In this document: piece by piece, positions 33,530-45,315 of the stretch
Numbering within the stretch: the first letter of the stretch is position 1
Layout of the letters: each line of letters opens with the position of its first letter
NCBI GenBank assembly: GCA_003439945.1
Contig: QVRM01001782.1
Coordinates: 1,591,501 to 1,655,500 of the forward strand
Length of the DNA: 64,000 nt
Source of the DNA: Dermanyssus gallinae
Lineage: Eukaryota; Arthropoda; Arachnida; Mesostigmata; Dermanyssidae
Reading direction: 5' to 3'
The notes under the pieces: generated by a model
Told to the model about the DNA's origin: nothing
Databases searched by the model: none
Seen by the model: the letters and a program-made list of their open reading frames with translations, nothing else
Made by a program: the position numbers and the translations under genes

Positions 33530-35040
33530 AATGTAGGAGCGACTATACTTTGATAACCTTTAGCGGTCAAAATAGGCAACCGAAGCTAACAAAAAAAAAT
33601 ACAACAAAAATAGACAAGAAAAAGTTTCCGAAAAGGCTAGAACAATGGAAGGAAACAGGAGTTGGACTATCGTATAAAAAGAAATTATAATAGCAAACCT
33701 TAGATAACTCGGTTGTCAGTTTGGCACTAAGCCACACAATTAACTCCTGGTGGAATAAGGGTTTAAATAGACATTTTGAACTAAGAAGAAACCTGTTCAG
33801 ACAACACAGAAAGGCGGTACACAGAAACGACATGGAGCAAGCGGATAAGCTGTGGAGGGACGTAAACATGAGACTAAGCGAGGATATAACCAAAGTCATA
33901 AGACTAGACAAACTTATAGGTTTAAAAAACATAACAAACCATGTTGTAGGGAAGAGGATGATACGTTTCTGGGAATGCATGATCAAATACTTGCTGTTAT
34001 CTGTATGCATAGGCGATAAGACCAATTGGAAGAGGTGAAACTAATAGGACCATGGCTGAGTGATATTAGTGCAGGCAGAAAAATAGATAGTCTTTTCGTC
34101 CTAGCGGAGTGTCCTTTGGGTTTGATTTAGGAAATATAACCTAGGTGCAACATTCCCAGATATTCGACGAGTGTACGGTCGATAGAAACACTCTTTGGAA
34201 CAAGATGATGGAAGGAGGATTAGGACCGGAATGCGTCACTATAAATAGAGAAATTTATAAGAGAAGCTGCAGTTTCGCAAGCATCGGATCGAACACATCA
34301 GAGTTCTACGAATTAAAGCAAAGCAAGGATGCCCTTGCTCAGTGTCACTGTTTTTGCAGTGTATTGAGGAGGTGGCACGAGAGGGGTATGAACCGGATCT
34401 GGGTTATAAAATAGTATACACTAAAGATGATAAGACAGTATCTTTCCGACCGTGTATCCTGTTGTTTGCAGGTGGCGTGGCGATTTTAGCGGAATGCGTT
34501 GACCGAATGCAAAAAATGTTACAGTATACGAAAAACGGCGGAAAAGATTGGACTCGGAGATAGCGACAATAAATGTGCAAATTTTATATTTTCCAAGGAT
34601 ACCTGGGAGATGCCGCTAGAGATACAAGAAACAAAATCGAATATAAAGACGCATTCAACTACTTTGAAGCTATATTTTAAAAACATGCCAGATATATTTT
34701 TAAAGCTAAGCATGCATTAACAAATAAACGAGCTGAACATGGACAAAATATTGTAAAAGAGACGGCTATGTGTGGGGCTGCAACAGATGCATGGTGACCA
34801 AAGAGCTCTGAAAAAGCATGTTTCTGTCATCAGTGACATACTCTTACGCTATTGGGAGTTTAGACGCAAGTATGGTAAACCGACTGGACAGAATGCAACG
34901 TGCAGTTGGCATGCAATGCAAAATAGGTTCACATGTGCAGCACGGTTTATCGAAGGGAAGTTCGAAGTCTTCAGTTTATGGGCAAGCGAAGCACAAGCAA
35001 CGATACCGTATGCAACTACGGTCTTACTTCACGTCTTAAA
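33530..35040 (+). pseudogene. Non-LTR reverse transcriptase relic (family F)
   Basis: Plus-strand pieces include a linker domain (33721-34038), a QSKDALAQCHCF segment corresponding to the '.G.PLSP' motif, LLFAGGVAILAE at 34462-34497 corresponding to the catalytic 'FADDVAIL' with both Asp replaced by Gly, and a C-terminal piece with NRLDRMQRAVG. The frame is shifted several times and the catalytic site is lost, so the copy is dead. Its 3' end runs into the (TA)n at 35055. Confidence 0.65.
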
Positions 35041-35054
35041 TATGTATGTACGTA

Positions 35055-35062
35055 TATATATA

Positions 35063-35113
<51 letters not shown>
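35055..35113. repeat. (TA)n microsatellite between two LINEs
   Basis: TA tract wedged between the end of the plus-strand LINE relic and the 3' end of the minus-strand family B LINE. Confidence 0.95.
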
Positions 35114-35115
<2 letters not shown>

Positions 35116-36855
35116 CATATTGTTTATTTCGCAATAATTTTGCATTTCAAGATGGTACATAAATACAATACAATCATCATTATATACAATTTTAACACTT
35201 TAGCGACCGTCCCACCGGGCAAGAAAGTGCAAAGACCGCCGATGCGACTGGCAGCTCGCTGCGTGGTATTTAGCGCATACCTGCGAGCAGAACCGGCAAC
35301 GACATTGATCGCCAACTTGGTGAAATCCTTGAGTTGAACATACCAAGTGATGATAGCCATGTACAATGTACCTTGTGTACACGTGCCGGCTAGTGCATGC
35401 CATTCCCTCCCAAAGCTCCCTGGTGAGGTACATATCTAACTGCGCTACCTCAGCCGAGGCCTCGGTCACTTTTCCCTGCCACTCCAACAAAAATTGTTGA
35501 AGTGGCATTGTAATAGGTGACTTAAGCCTGACTCTGATTATTTCCACTGCCGGTCCGCAACCCGCTAGCAGGTACACAAAGCGATTCCTTGCCGTCCGCA
35601 GCAAGCAAAGAACGCGCTTCATATATATTGTGAAGCATCTTTCTAGCTGCGCAAAATTTGCGGCGGAAAGATGGCCCCACACCCTGCCAAGGCTGTAGCT
35701 CAACATTGGCACAATCTTAAGCTCAAAAAGACGCAATGTAGCACTCAGAGACAGTCGTCGAAGATCTCTCACCTCTGTGTGAATAGAGGCAATAGCCGCC
35801 CGACACCTGTCGCCGATGTGCTTGGTAAAGGTCGTTCCCGTATAGTGCAGTCTCAGACCCAAATACGGGAAGGAGTTGACAAACTCCAGCGGTTGGCCAC
35901 AGCAGGGTATTACGTCTGCTGCAGCCAATCGACCCCCACGGCGAAACTTAATGGCTTTCGTCTTCCGAGAATTTATTTGTAGGCCCCTACGGTGAAGGTA
36001 ACCTTCTACGTCGCCGACAATACGACGAATGGCACCGCGGTCCCGGTGGGCCACTACTATGTCATCCGCGTACATAACGACGACGGCGTTTCTAAACTCC
36101 TTCCGCACGTGGCGGGCTAGGTCTGCAATGAGCAAAGAGAAGGCTAGGCAACTGAGAGGGTCCCCTTGAGGGGTCCCTACGTTTTGCCTCAGCTGCAAGG
36201 TGTTTTCGCCCCTTATGTTTACTTCAAGGCGGTCTTCAGCAAAGAAGCTGGAGAGCACTCGTAGAAAAGAACCACCCACCCCAGCATGTCGAAATGAATC
36301 GATTAGTAAGTGACGGGGAGCTTTGTCGAAGGCCTTGACACAATCAATAAAGACGGCGTACAAGTGGCCACCGGGCACAGCCAACACCCGCTCAACTTCC
36401 GACTGGAGTACGTGGATCGCGTCCTGTGTACCTCGACCCTTCCTGAATCCGAATTGCTCCGGAGGTAGGGTCTTCTCCACAGTTGGAAACACCCTCGAGA
36501 TAATCAACTTGGCGAAGATTTTCTTAAGAGTGCGTTCCGACGCGATACCCCGGTAGAGATTTGGATCGTCCACGTTGTCACCGTATTTGCCCTTGAATAG
36601 CAGAGTAAGCCTGGCCTCGTGCCAAACCTGGGGTATGTGTCCCCCGCTGAGTATCTGATTAAACAGATTACACAGCTCCCCTGCTAAAACATCGGTGTTC
36701 GTAATAGATCCCATCAGGACCACTACTCTTCCTCTTGGGCAACCTGCGCAAGATCTGCACCACTTCTTCTACCGTAAACGGCGAATTCATGCAGTGCTGC
36801 TCCAGAGTGAGCGGTCGCTCAATAACTGGGTTAGGCGCGGGGGCGTTTGCATCGA
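35114..36855 (-). mobile_element. Non-LTR retrotransposon, family B, 5'-truncated copy
   Basis: Minus-strand LINE whose 3' UTR (TTTATTTCGCAATAA..TTGCATTTCAAGATG on the plus strand) is nearly identical to that of the longer copy at 58279-61200. The element is truncated near 36855, where it abuts a plus-strand family A fragment. The 3' end joins a (TA)n tract at 35113. Confidence 0.9.
35200..36840 (-). pseudogene. Family B LINE reverse transcriptase with C-terminal Cys/His domain
   Basis: A 507-codon open frame holds the reverse transcriptase core: PPEQFGFRKGRGTQDAI, FIDCVKAFDKAPRHLL, TPQGDPLSCLAFSLL and the catalytic VVMYADDIVV, then NSFPYLGLRL. The C-terminus has a cysteine-rich segment (CRCRFCSQVCAKYHAASC) resembling a zinc knuckle. 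Compared with the second copy, a 14-bp deletion near 36692 shifts the frame just after SSGPDGIYYEH, and the rest of the protein is truncated. The RT core itself is uninterrupted. Clade is unresolved (RTE- or I-like in the finger motifs). Confidence 0.85.
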
Positions 36856-36859
36856 CTCG

Positions 36860-37330
36860 GTCTACGGTCTTACTCATACGTGTCAAATAACTCCGCTTCA
36901 TTTGCTTCAGAATAAAGCGCTTTGCCTCGTCTTGGATCTCGCACTGCGAGCCCCAATACCAATAGAACAATATAAATAACTCTCAGTGCTTCCCTTAACT
37001 TACCTATTTAAATTTACCATAGTTGTCGAAATAAAGCGTAGTCTTGGTCACCGTTTCAACCTGGCTGGCCTTATCCAATCAGCAAGAACCCAAAAAAAAC
37101 CAGGGCTCGGCATCTCGCTTGCATATTGTCTGCTCGGCCACAAGTACACAAGGTTTGCACTCTGTAGTATAGGTGCTACATTGTGGCACAAATCGCTTTG
37201 TGATAGTAGAACACTAATATTATTTAATCAATTCAAAGACTCTGCAAGAACACACTGTCTCATTTTAATTGCGTCTGATTTAACCAAGCCTATACAAACA
37301 TGTACACAATCCGTAGATAAATAATTGTAA
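36860..37330 (+). pseudogene. Family A LINE C-terminal fragment
   Basis: Plus-strand PLHLLQNKALCLVLDLALR and, in the following frame, FTIVVEIKRSLGHRFNL then FALCSIGATLWHKSL match the end of CR1/Jockey-type ORF2. The first block corresponds to APLHLLQKRALRPVLGR in the minus-strand family A copy at 39.4 kb. The fragment is cut on its left by the family B insertion. Confidence 0.65.
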
Positions 37331-37389
37331 TAATACGAAATACTACGGTGATAATGTGTAAAATCTTACTGTAACTTGTAAATATGCTT

Positions 37390-38770
37390 TGCACTAGCCA
37401 TGTGGCTATATGTGCGGCTAGAAGTTGTAATACAAACGAGAAACAAAGCTTTGCACTCGACAGCGGAATGGATAAAGGCCGCGGGGCTGGCACTCGCCCC
37501 AGAAAAAAGGGAAATCGTTCTCTTAACGGGTAGAAAGAGAGTTCGACCGTTATACATACAGATCGCAGGACAAACAATCAGATTCGTCAATAAAGCCCGC
37601 TACCTTAGGATCACGTTGGACACGTCCATGACCGGCTTATGTCAGATAAAGAAGGCTGCGGAAAAAGCATCCCAGACGGCAAACGCTATCGCCAGGGTAC
37701 TTCCGAATATACATGGACCGCGGGCTCGTACAAGGAAACTACTGATGGCAGTAGCGGAGTCATTCGCGCTCTTTGGGGCTGCCGTTTGGGCCAGGGCGAC
37801 CCTTAAGTCAATAAAGCAAAGTTGATCCTGTGCAAAACGCAGCGGATCGCAGCCCTTATGGTATTACAAGGTTACAGAACGATCAGCACAAACGCAGCTC
37901 TGCTGCTTGCCGGAGAAATTCTCTGGGACCTTAAGGCGTCCGAATAACAGCGCCTGTGGGATATTGGCACACCCACAGAGAGCGACGAAGAAAAAGAGAG
38001 GAACGCCATTATACAGGACTGGCAAGCCGCGTGGGGCGCTATTCCCTTTGGTGCCCCCGGCAAGAGTCTAAGCAAACTGCTCCCAAACATACGGGCGTGG
38101 ATAGCAAGGCCGGGAGGGGACTTAACCTTCTACCTAACGCAGGTTCTCACGGGACATGGCAACTTCCAGTCATACCTTTGCCCAATAGGGAAGGCCCCAT
38201 CAGAAGCATGCCTTTTTTGCAACGAAGCCGTGGAAGACACCCCACAACACACATTCCTCAACTGCCAGGTATGGGAAGAGGCCAGAACCATGGCAATAAG
38301 ACAGATTCGCAAGAGATGGTCCAGAGCGGGACTCAGCTATCCCGAAATACAGGACCCCCCACGAAATGGTATAAAAGCGGAAGTAGCACAAAATGGTGCT
38401 AAACACAAAGCACAGAAGATGCAAGGAGAGACAGAATATTTTTGAGGCCGGCACGGCAGAAGAAAGCGCAACTTTGAATCACACGGATTTGCAAGAGCTG
38501 GGACAAAGTGCGCTGGGTGGGGAAACCCGTGAGTGAACCCGACCAATTGATCCGATAGGGCACTCGCCACCCTCTCCTGATGGCCCATAGCACTGTTCTG
38601 TGGAGACCTGGGCCATCAGAGAGTGAAGTTTAAGGGGGGAGGTGCGTTTAGTGGGTATGGGTATCAGCGGCGTAACATCCATTCGCTGGGGTCGAGTCCC
38701 ACACAGCTCGAGATAGAAAGCAATATTTCCTACTCGTAGCGGTAGTGCGTAACTGCATTTAACCTCCTCC
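37390..38770 (+). pseudogene. R1-clade LINE, 3' fragment
   Basis: Plus-strand ORF2 C-terminal portion: WIKAAGLALAPEKREIVLLTGRKR, KARYLRITLD, a connection region, and the R1 knuckle CLFCNEAVEDTPQHTFLNC near 38215-38270, ending at TGA 38443-38445. At least two frame breaks lie between 37825 and 37960. The 3' UTR ends with CGAGTCCCACACAG and a short A run at 38771-38778. It belongs to the same clade as the R1 element at 8.4-12.6 kb but is clearly diverged. Confidence 0.82.
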
Positions 38771-38779
38771 AAAAAAAAG

Positions 38780-39320
38780 ACATACTACAATTAATAATAA
38801 ATAGACGTCATGTCATGTAAGCCGTCCCAAAAATATAGCTCCAGATAAGGAAGAACAAAACTGGGAGGCCGAACTGCTCACGGCAAAACTGACTGAAAGA
38901 AATATGATTAAGTGGGATAGATGGGTAAAGCTTCTTACACGCACATTTAAGTGCAGTATGATGGACTTTGAAGAACAAGGTTATGACAATTAAACAGACA
39001 ACCAAGTGTGTCAAAAAGAAAGTTGTCGAAACATCCAAGGGAGGATGGGGAGCGGATATGGAGGGAAATATATCCTTGCAATTGTACAGGCGACAAAAAA
39101 TATGGCCGAATTTTTGTATTGCCGAAAAGCATATAATAACAAAAAAAGATGGGCTCGATTTCGCAAGCTCAGGGCTGTTCGCTGACTGCCGGTATGCTCA
39201 ACACCCGACTGCTGGTAGCCACCAAACAAGGATGTTTGTCAATAAGTACGATGCCGGCAGCACGCTGTGTGACATACTGCGCAGCTAGAGCATCTGATTC
39301 AAATGATTTTCAACAATGAA
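38780..39320. other. Unassigned intergenic sequence
   Basis: Open frames occur on both strands (minus 38808-39038 with two hydrophobic stretches; plus 38968-39288) but neither shows family motifs. Position between LINEs suggests more repeat debris. Confidence 0.35.
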
Positions 39321-39333
39321 TGGTAAATAAAAA

Positions 39334-39336
<3 letters not shown>

Positions 39337-39382
<46 letters not shown>
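39337..39382. repeat. (TA)n microsatellite at LINE 3' end
   Basis: TA tract adjoining the 3' limit of the minus-strand family A LINE. Confidence 0.95.
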
Positions 39383-39383
<1 letters not shown>

Positions 39384-41535
39384 GTGCACTGAGAGTTCTT
39401 TATATTGTTCTATTCATATTGAGATGCGATGTGGTCGACCTAAGACGGGGCGAAGTGCTCTTTTCTGAAGCAGATGAAGCGGAGCTATATAAGACGCATA
39501 AGAAAGACCGTAAGCCTCCAGACCATATGTTAGGTGGCTCTGTACGTTCGCGTGGTATATTGCCATGAGACATTGGCGGGGAAGGATATTGCGATTGCGG
39601 TATATGGCGGCTACGCCACTGAATATTTTTTTCCTGACATGTTTTGCATGCGCCTCGAACGTCAGATGTTCGTCAAGAACAATACCCAGGAACTTCGTTT
39701 CAACTAGCATATCAAGCGTGCGGTCGCATGCAAAAGCTTCCGTTTTTAAATTTAATAACTCCTGTTTTTGACCAATTAATGTAGATACCGTTATTTCTGA
39801 ACCATTGAGATAGCCTCTCAATATCCTTACGAATTATTGCCTCAAACTGTTGGGGAGAGTCGGCCACGAATAGAGCCGTTGTGTCGTCAGCAAACAAGGT
39901 TGGTTTAGCATGATTTGGAATACTAAAAATATCGTTAACAAAATAATAAAGAATAGCGGACCACTGATGCTTGCTTGAACCACTCCAATTGATATATTTT
40001 CTATACGGCAAAGGATTGTCCAATTTGGACAACTTGGCGTCTTTCAGAAATGAATGAGCGCGACCCGCCCTATAAAATTTTTAATTCGCCCTATAAGTAG
40101 AGAGTTTTTTTAAATGCGTTTCTAGATCTACTGCATCAAACGCCTTTTTTAAAGTCAATAAATACCGCTGTTACCACTGCTATTTAATTATATCTGTTTC
40201 TGACAAATTCCATCACAGGCACAATCTTCGACATCTAGGGTCGAAGACCAAACTGCCTACCATGTAGGACGTTTTATCCTTCGACAAAATCTCTTAACTG
40301 TTCAATGATGCATTTTTCAAAAGCTTTTGGTATGTCGACAGGTCTGTAGTTGTCTCGAAGCAGGCAATTCCCACCTTTGAACAATGGAACCACACGGTAT
40401 AGCTTTACGACATTGGGTTATACTCCTGTTCTTATAAAAATTTTGATAATATACTCAAGAGGCGATGCGAGTGCATCCGCAGCCCTACGGAGAACCTGTA
40501 ATGGAATCTGTTCGGAGGCGGTGGAGCATATTTTGACATTTTGCAGAAGATGGCGAATTCTGTGAACGTTGACTGGCTGCAGGGAGAATTGTTCGGCGGG
40601 CGTCGGAAGGTTATCCGGAATGGCGTACCTCGATGAGCACTCGCTGTTCTCGCTGGGTTCGCCTTCATTCTGCATTTGCATGAGAGCCCTGTTAGCCTGT
40701 TACTGAGCATACGATAGGTTTTGCATTTGTTATCGTATGTGGGTTCAGCTCTGTGTATTGTATACGCCTGTTCGTTCTCTTTAATAATACCATATAATTC
40801 CGGTGTCACCCATTTTTTTCGAACTGCGTTCCTCGAGCTAGTATTATTGATCTTAGTACTATTACGCTTCACCGCTGACATAACTCTGTTTCTAAACATT
40901 TTAAATGCCTCGTTGACGTCATGTGGCCTGTGTAGGTCGACCCACATAGACGACGACAGTTCGGCGGTTATTTGGTCATGGTTAAGTTTGATTTTTGGAC
41001 ACTCGTTGGCTGCCGACGGCTTAGATTTTACACTAATAAATGTGATGAAATGGTCAGAGAAAGTGGTCGTAAGAACGCCGGAGGCGATAGTTGACTTGGC
41101 TGGAACATTACAGTAAATATAATCAATGCATGTTTCGGTGATACGTTGGCCATGGACAGTGTCCGTACAAGCGACCCTGGTTGACAGATCAATCATCTCT
41201 CGAAAGTTATACGAATGTAATAACTCATTTAGGTCAGTCACATATGACCCGCCCCTATCTAACAAGTCAATGTTCGCGTCACCAAGGCAGATTGTGTTTA
41301 GCCTGTTCATTTTTGGGAGTAATTCTTCTAGTGCATACAAGAAATCCAGGGGGCTCCCGGACCGTTGCCTGTAGAATAACCCCATAACCGTGCTCTGACC
41401 ATCGGCAAACATCTCAACAAAAATACTTTCGCATCGGGAGAAGTATATTGAGATCGTTCCGCTAGCGTTACATAATCATCTCTGAAAAACAGCGCCTCAC
41501 CTCCACCCGGCCCAATACGACAATCGACAAATTGG
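39383..41535 (-). mobile_element. CR1/Jockey-type LINE (family A), longest copy
   Basis: The minus-strand order is endonuclease (41.4-40.9 kb), linker, damaged finger/palm region, catalytic FADDTTALF (about 39.89 kb), thumb KFLGIVLDEHLTFEAH and C-terminal HLTYGLEAYG. The right end lies back to back with another family A copy in plus orientation starting about 41540. Confidence 0.82.
39414..41412 (-). pseudogene. Family A LINE ORF2: endonuclease and reverse transcriptase, disrupted
   Basis: From 41412 to 40432 the frame is open and encodes the C-terminal two-thirds of an exonuclease-endonuclease-phosphatase domain: ICLGDANIDLLD, TCIDYIYCN and TTFSDHFITF (the catalytic SDH). A linker with VRKKWVTPELYGIIKENE follows. 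The finger/palm region between 40430 and 40030 is shifted and stop-ridden. The FADDTTALFVAD active site (39.89 kb) and thumb lie in two further frames. The copy cannot encode a working enzyme. Confidence 0.82.
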
Positions 41536-41539
41536 TTAT

Positions 41540-42940
41540 ATGGAAAGCGGCTGGAGTAGAAGAAGTCCCTGGAATGCCATTAGACCTGTTCTAGGTGGCA
41601 TACCGGAAAAAAAGTGTGTGAAACTCAAAGTAGGAGACACTATGGTGTCCGATGAGACTACAGTGGCAAACGTACTTAAACAATACTACTCGACATGTGT
41701 GACAGCCGACACGAAATGTTCTGATAGATATGTAATACCTAAGAATTTTCCTCGTGGGGCAACCTAGATCTCATTTCAGCCGGTTCATACACTAAGGACT
41801 GCACATCTTTTGCGCAAACAAAAATATGCTCAGTTACATCTGAGCAAATTCCACCCCAGGTATTGCGAAAAGCAGCCGTATCATATCTAATCAATTTCGC
41901 ATTTGAATAACTGAGGGACCAGCTTGAACAACACAATTTGCTCAATCGCCGACAGTTTGGATTCCGCCCTAAAATGTCCACCACCGTCCCTGTTATGAGC
42001 TTTGTAGATGACGTCCGTCAAAGACTTGGAAAGAAGTCGAGCCCGGTGGCGTAGTGGCTTAAGTCTGCGCCTCGTAATCGGAAGAGACATATAGGTGCGC
42101 GGGTTCGAGCCCCCCCCCCCCCCCCCCCCGTTGCACATTTGCATTTATGGGGTTCTGTCTATGAAGCAATGTGAAAAACAGTTCCGTGGACGTTAAATGG
42201 GGCATTTCAATGCGGAAACCTCACTCTTAGCATAATCAACGAGACACATTTTTTAGGCGTTGTCTTGGATTCCAGGTTATCGTTTGAAGCTCATACAGAT
42301 CACATTCGTAAAAAAGTTGTAGGGAACATCGCTACCCTGCTCAAGTGCCGTAATACTCTGCCCCGTGACTGTCCGTCCGCCCTCCATGTGTTATGCCTAC
42401 GTTATAGTCATTTGACCTACTCAGTTAAAATATTTAGAAACACTTATATGCGTCTGTTATGTTCGTTACATTGCCTACAAAGAAGATCCTTGCGCGTAAT
42501 ATTGGGACATGCACCATGGGAGTCAGTGCGTTAAACATACGTGTGGTTGTCGATTCTGCCTTACCCTCTGCAAATAGAGATGTCTGTCGTTACTGAGTTC
42601 AAACGAATCTTAATGGGACTTCATTCCAACCTGCTCAATCTTTTCCAGTCGACATCAATCATGAATCCAAGGGAATCACACCCACAACTTGTCATCTTAT
42701 GTCCAGCTTCATGTAACCAATCTCGTTTCTCATTATCAAATCTCGGTGCCACAAGCTCCCACCATATGTGCGCGCAACTCTTCTCTAACAATATTCAACC
42801 AAGATGCTAAGCAATACTATTTAGGTATATTACTCGAATATCAGCCGAACACGATAATAATCATAATGAAAATAAATACAATTATAAGAAGACATGGAGA
42901 ACACTCCGTACTAGCCTTTGATGGATTTGAGGAGCTGTGA
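41540..42940 (+). pseudogene. Family A LINE fragment, plus strand, with SINE inside
   Basis: The plus strand carries a linker piece (VGDTMVSDETTVANVLKQYY at about 41625), a finger piece (LLNRRQFGFRPKMSTTVPV at about 41940-42000), then a SINE-like insert, then the thumb THFLGVVLDSRLSFEAH (42250) and HLTYSVKIFRNTY. The palm with the catalytic motif is deleted. The thumb matches that of the 39.4-kb copy, confirming the family. Confidence 0.75.
42037..42170 (+). repeat. tRNA-derived SINE-like insertion in a LINE
   Basis: The head has an A box TGGCGTAGTGG (42047-42057) and B box GGTTCGAGCCC (42102-42112), both near consensus for pol III. The 3' side of the tRNA-like part has become a (C)20 run at 42110-42129 in place of the acceptor stem partner of GCCCGGT. 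It interrupts the family A LINE. Confidence 0.65.
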
Positions 42941-43346
42941 ACCTCTTTACAAATAAAAACCACTCATGAGAATAATAAAACCTATCTATCAATTTCATTA
43001 AATGGCATCATTAAACGCATCGTTTTCATAGAATCAGGGTGTTTATTAAATCAGGTTTTGACCACAAGCTTGACCGACCGGGCAGAGTCAATTTTTGAAA
43101 AGTCTTAATGTTCCTTGCAATTACATACTTATGGGTATAGTAGCACCGGTTCTTATAATTAAAGATACATGTTAGTGCTTCTATGATTCTATTGCTCCTC
43201 ACACAGGAGGATAGATACAGTTACACTAGTTTAATTAGATACAGTAGCAACGGTCTTTGCAATTAAATACCTAAAACGGATTACAAAAGCAACTGGATTG
43301 AATGCATATGCACGTCTGCGTCTGAAATGATCACAGACGGAAACCA

Positions 43347-43349
<3 letters not shown>

Positions 43350-43408
<59 letters not shown>

Positions 43409-43425
43409 TATATATATATATATAT
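43350..43425. repeat. (TA)n microsatellite, left flank of long-inverted-repeat element
   Basis: About 75 bp of TA with one GATA interruption, ending exactly where the inverted-repeat element begins. A TA-rich piece also follows the right end (44145-44153). Confidence 0.95.
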
Positions 43426-44142
43426 AGGGTATTACAGGAATATTTGATCAACGATATATGGAATTGTAGAGCCCGTTAAGGCAAATATTTTTTCCAATGG
43501 AACATGGTCTCTAAGAGGCCCTGTTTCGGAATGAGAGTTAAATACTACAATTTGTGACATTGGTGTTTTTGCCCGACATACGTAGGAGCATATAATGTGC
43601 TGTTGCGAGACAACCAGACAGAAGCTAGACAGCTACATGCACTTAATCTGGACATCCCACCAAAAAATCGTAATTACTCCGCAACCACCGCTCGCATTGC
43701 CATAAGTTTGGTACCAAAATGATCGTCATGAAATGCGCCTGAATTTGCCTGAATATGTTAGTTTAGAGCGCTGTAAGTGGTCGTGAGGTAATGATTTTGA
43801 GGTATTGGGCGTGAAGGTTAATAAAATAACTTCATTTTGGCGAATTCTCTTCTAAGCGACCATGTAGCATCTTCTGACCGGCTTATGAGTTCTTCGAAAG
43901 AAGCAGAATTTTCTCACGAACACGGCGGTGTGTTTAGCTTCTGTCTAGGAAACCTGGTTGTCTCGCAACAGCACATTCTATGCTCCTATGTCGGGCAAAA
44001 ACACCAATGTCACAAATTGTAGTAATTTAACTCTCATTCCGAAACAGGGCCTCTTAGAGACCATGTTCCATTGGAAAAAATATTTGCCTTAACGAGCTCT
44101 ACAATTCCATATATCGTTGATCAAATATTCCTGTAATACCCT
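43426..44142. mobile_element. 717-bp non-coding element with ~190-bp inverted arms
   Basis: The left arm (43426-43617, starting AGGGTATTACAGGAATATTT) and right arm (43954-44142) are reverse complements with only a few differences, surrounding a 336-bp centre. The centre has no transposase. TA-rich sequence borders both ends. Size, long arms and lack of coding are those of a MITE or foldback element. Related partial copies occur at 61650-61999 and 1948-2085. Confidence 0.9.
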
Positions 44143-44523
44143 GCATATATATATCTTGTTCTCTCAATTTTCGTGGCTATATTACGCGCTTCTGAAGGCC
44201 AAACTCATATTGTATTTTGACTGGCCCTGAGTATCAATTGCCTGAAAAGCGGGTGGTCAATATTTGGTCACTATGTGAGTCATTACATATGCCATACTCG
44301 TGCATTACTGCCACGCGACTACACCGACAATACAAGTTAACTATAAAACCCTGAACAGACTCATAAAAGGGGCGCTCCGAACAAGCTATGCATTTAATGG
44401 AGCTTGAAGTTAACGTGTGCAATTATCTTACAAGAAATGTCAATAAACAAACAGTTGAACAGTTGAACAATAATCCGGCGTCTAGCCGTTACCGCCAAAA
44501 GGTAGCTCGAAGACCGCCCGCTC

Positions 44524-44912
44524 ATGAAGAGAGAGAGCAGTTCCCCTAGTCACCTGATGAACGCATCGTTTGGCGCGCGCGAACTGTTTCTCCCGACGGC
44601 CAGTAGAGCAGCAAGCAGCCAATGCCGGCTACCAGTGTGTGGTGTATTTCCGTATATGTGTGTATTGTTATGCTTACTACGCTTATTAGCATTCATCTCG
44701 GTAGCCTCATTGTTACGGGTGAGCTTGCGACACTCACTCATACTCGCTCTGAGTAAAAGTCACCTAACTTTGGTCTCTTGCGGCTTCAAGAAACAGTTGT
44801 GTCAATCGACTGATAACTACACGGACCGAATTTACCCTGCCTGCCTCACAGTGCCGCACCGAGAAAGAAGTAAGGTTCGATCCGGGAACAGGCGACAGCT
44901 GCGAACCGCAAA
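44524..44912 (+). promoter_or_regulatory. Putative BARD1 upstream region
   Basis: Relatively GC- and CpG-rich sequence (for example GGCGCGCGCGAAC at 44571-44583) precedes the proposed BARD1 start. An open frame covers it but resembles no protein. I infer 5' UTR or promoter from position and composition only. Confidence 0.3.
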
Positions 44913-44917
44913 ATGAG
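44913..44917 (+). CDS. BARD1: BARD1 proposed first coding exon (ATGAG)
   Basis: Exon 2 begins with one base of a codon, so exon 1 must end with two. Here ATG AG is followed by GTATGA, a good donor, and preceded by a reasonable start context (CGCAAAATGA). Joining gives Met-Ser-Ile-Leu at the N-terminus, 21 residues before the first RING Cys, close to typical RING proteins. The evidence is phase and spacing only; another upstream exon is possible. Confidence 0.4.
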
Positions 44918-45259
44918 GTATGAAGATGAATCATGATAGTTTGACACCCGCTTCGAAGCAGTGTCCTGTCACACACGTTGCCATTCAGTTATTTGCTTAG
45001 CGATCTAATAACGGGATCTGTTGAGAATCTTCTCTATCAGTAATGGTGTAGATTAAGCCTTCAACTGAATATGGATATATTTTTATGGGATCGTCTTCTC
45101 TGGACGGGACATTTATTTATTTTCAGTCATTCCTCATTGAGCTTGAAATTTCTATAATTACACAATTCAAACAATTGTAACCATTCAGGGCATTTGCGCA
45201 GAAAAGGCTATCGCCCGTGTCTGCCATATATGTCTTATATAACGCTGTAGGGCTTATAA

Positions 45260-45263
<4 letters not shown>

Positions 45264-45311
<48 letters not shown>
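45264..45311. repeat. (TA)n microsatellite in BARD1 intron 1
   Basis: TA run between the proposed first exon and the RING exon; a second short run lies at 45417-45431. Confidence 0.93.

Positions 45312-45315
<4 letters not shown>

Noticed and set aside
38808..39038. Minus-strand 76-codon frame with two hydrophobic stretches, considered a small membrane protein
   Set aside because: No homologous pattern, no promoter or splice context, and it sits within a block of LINE debris.
42041..42112. True tRNA gene
   Set aside because: The 3' acceptor strand is replaced by a (C)20 run, leaving GCCCGGT without a partner.
44524..44916. 130-codon open frame upstream of BARD1, considered as an N-terminal BARD1 exon
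   Set aside because: It resembles no RING-flanking sequence and its frame does not join exon 2; it ends with TGA overlapping the proposed start codon. Better read as 5' flank.
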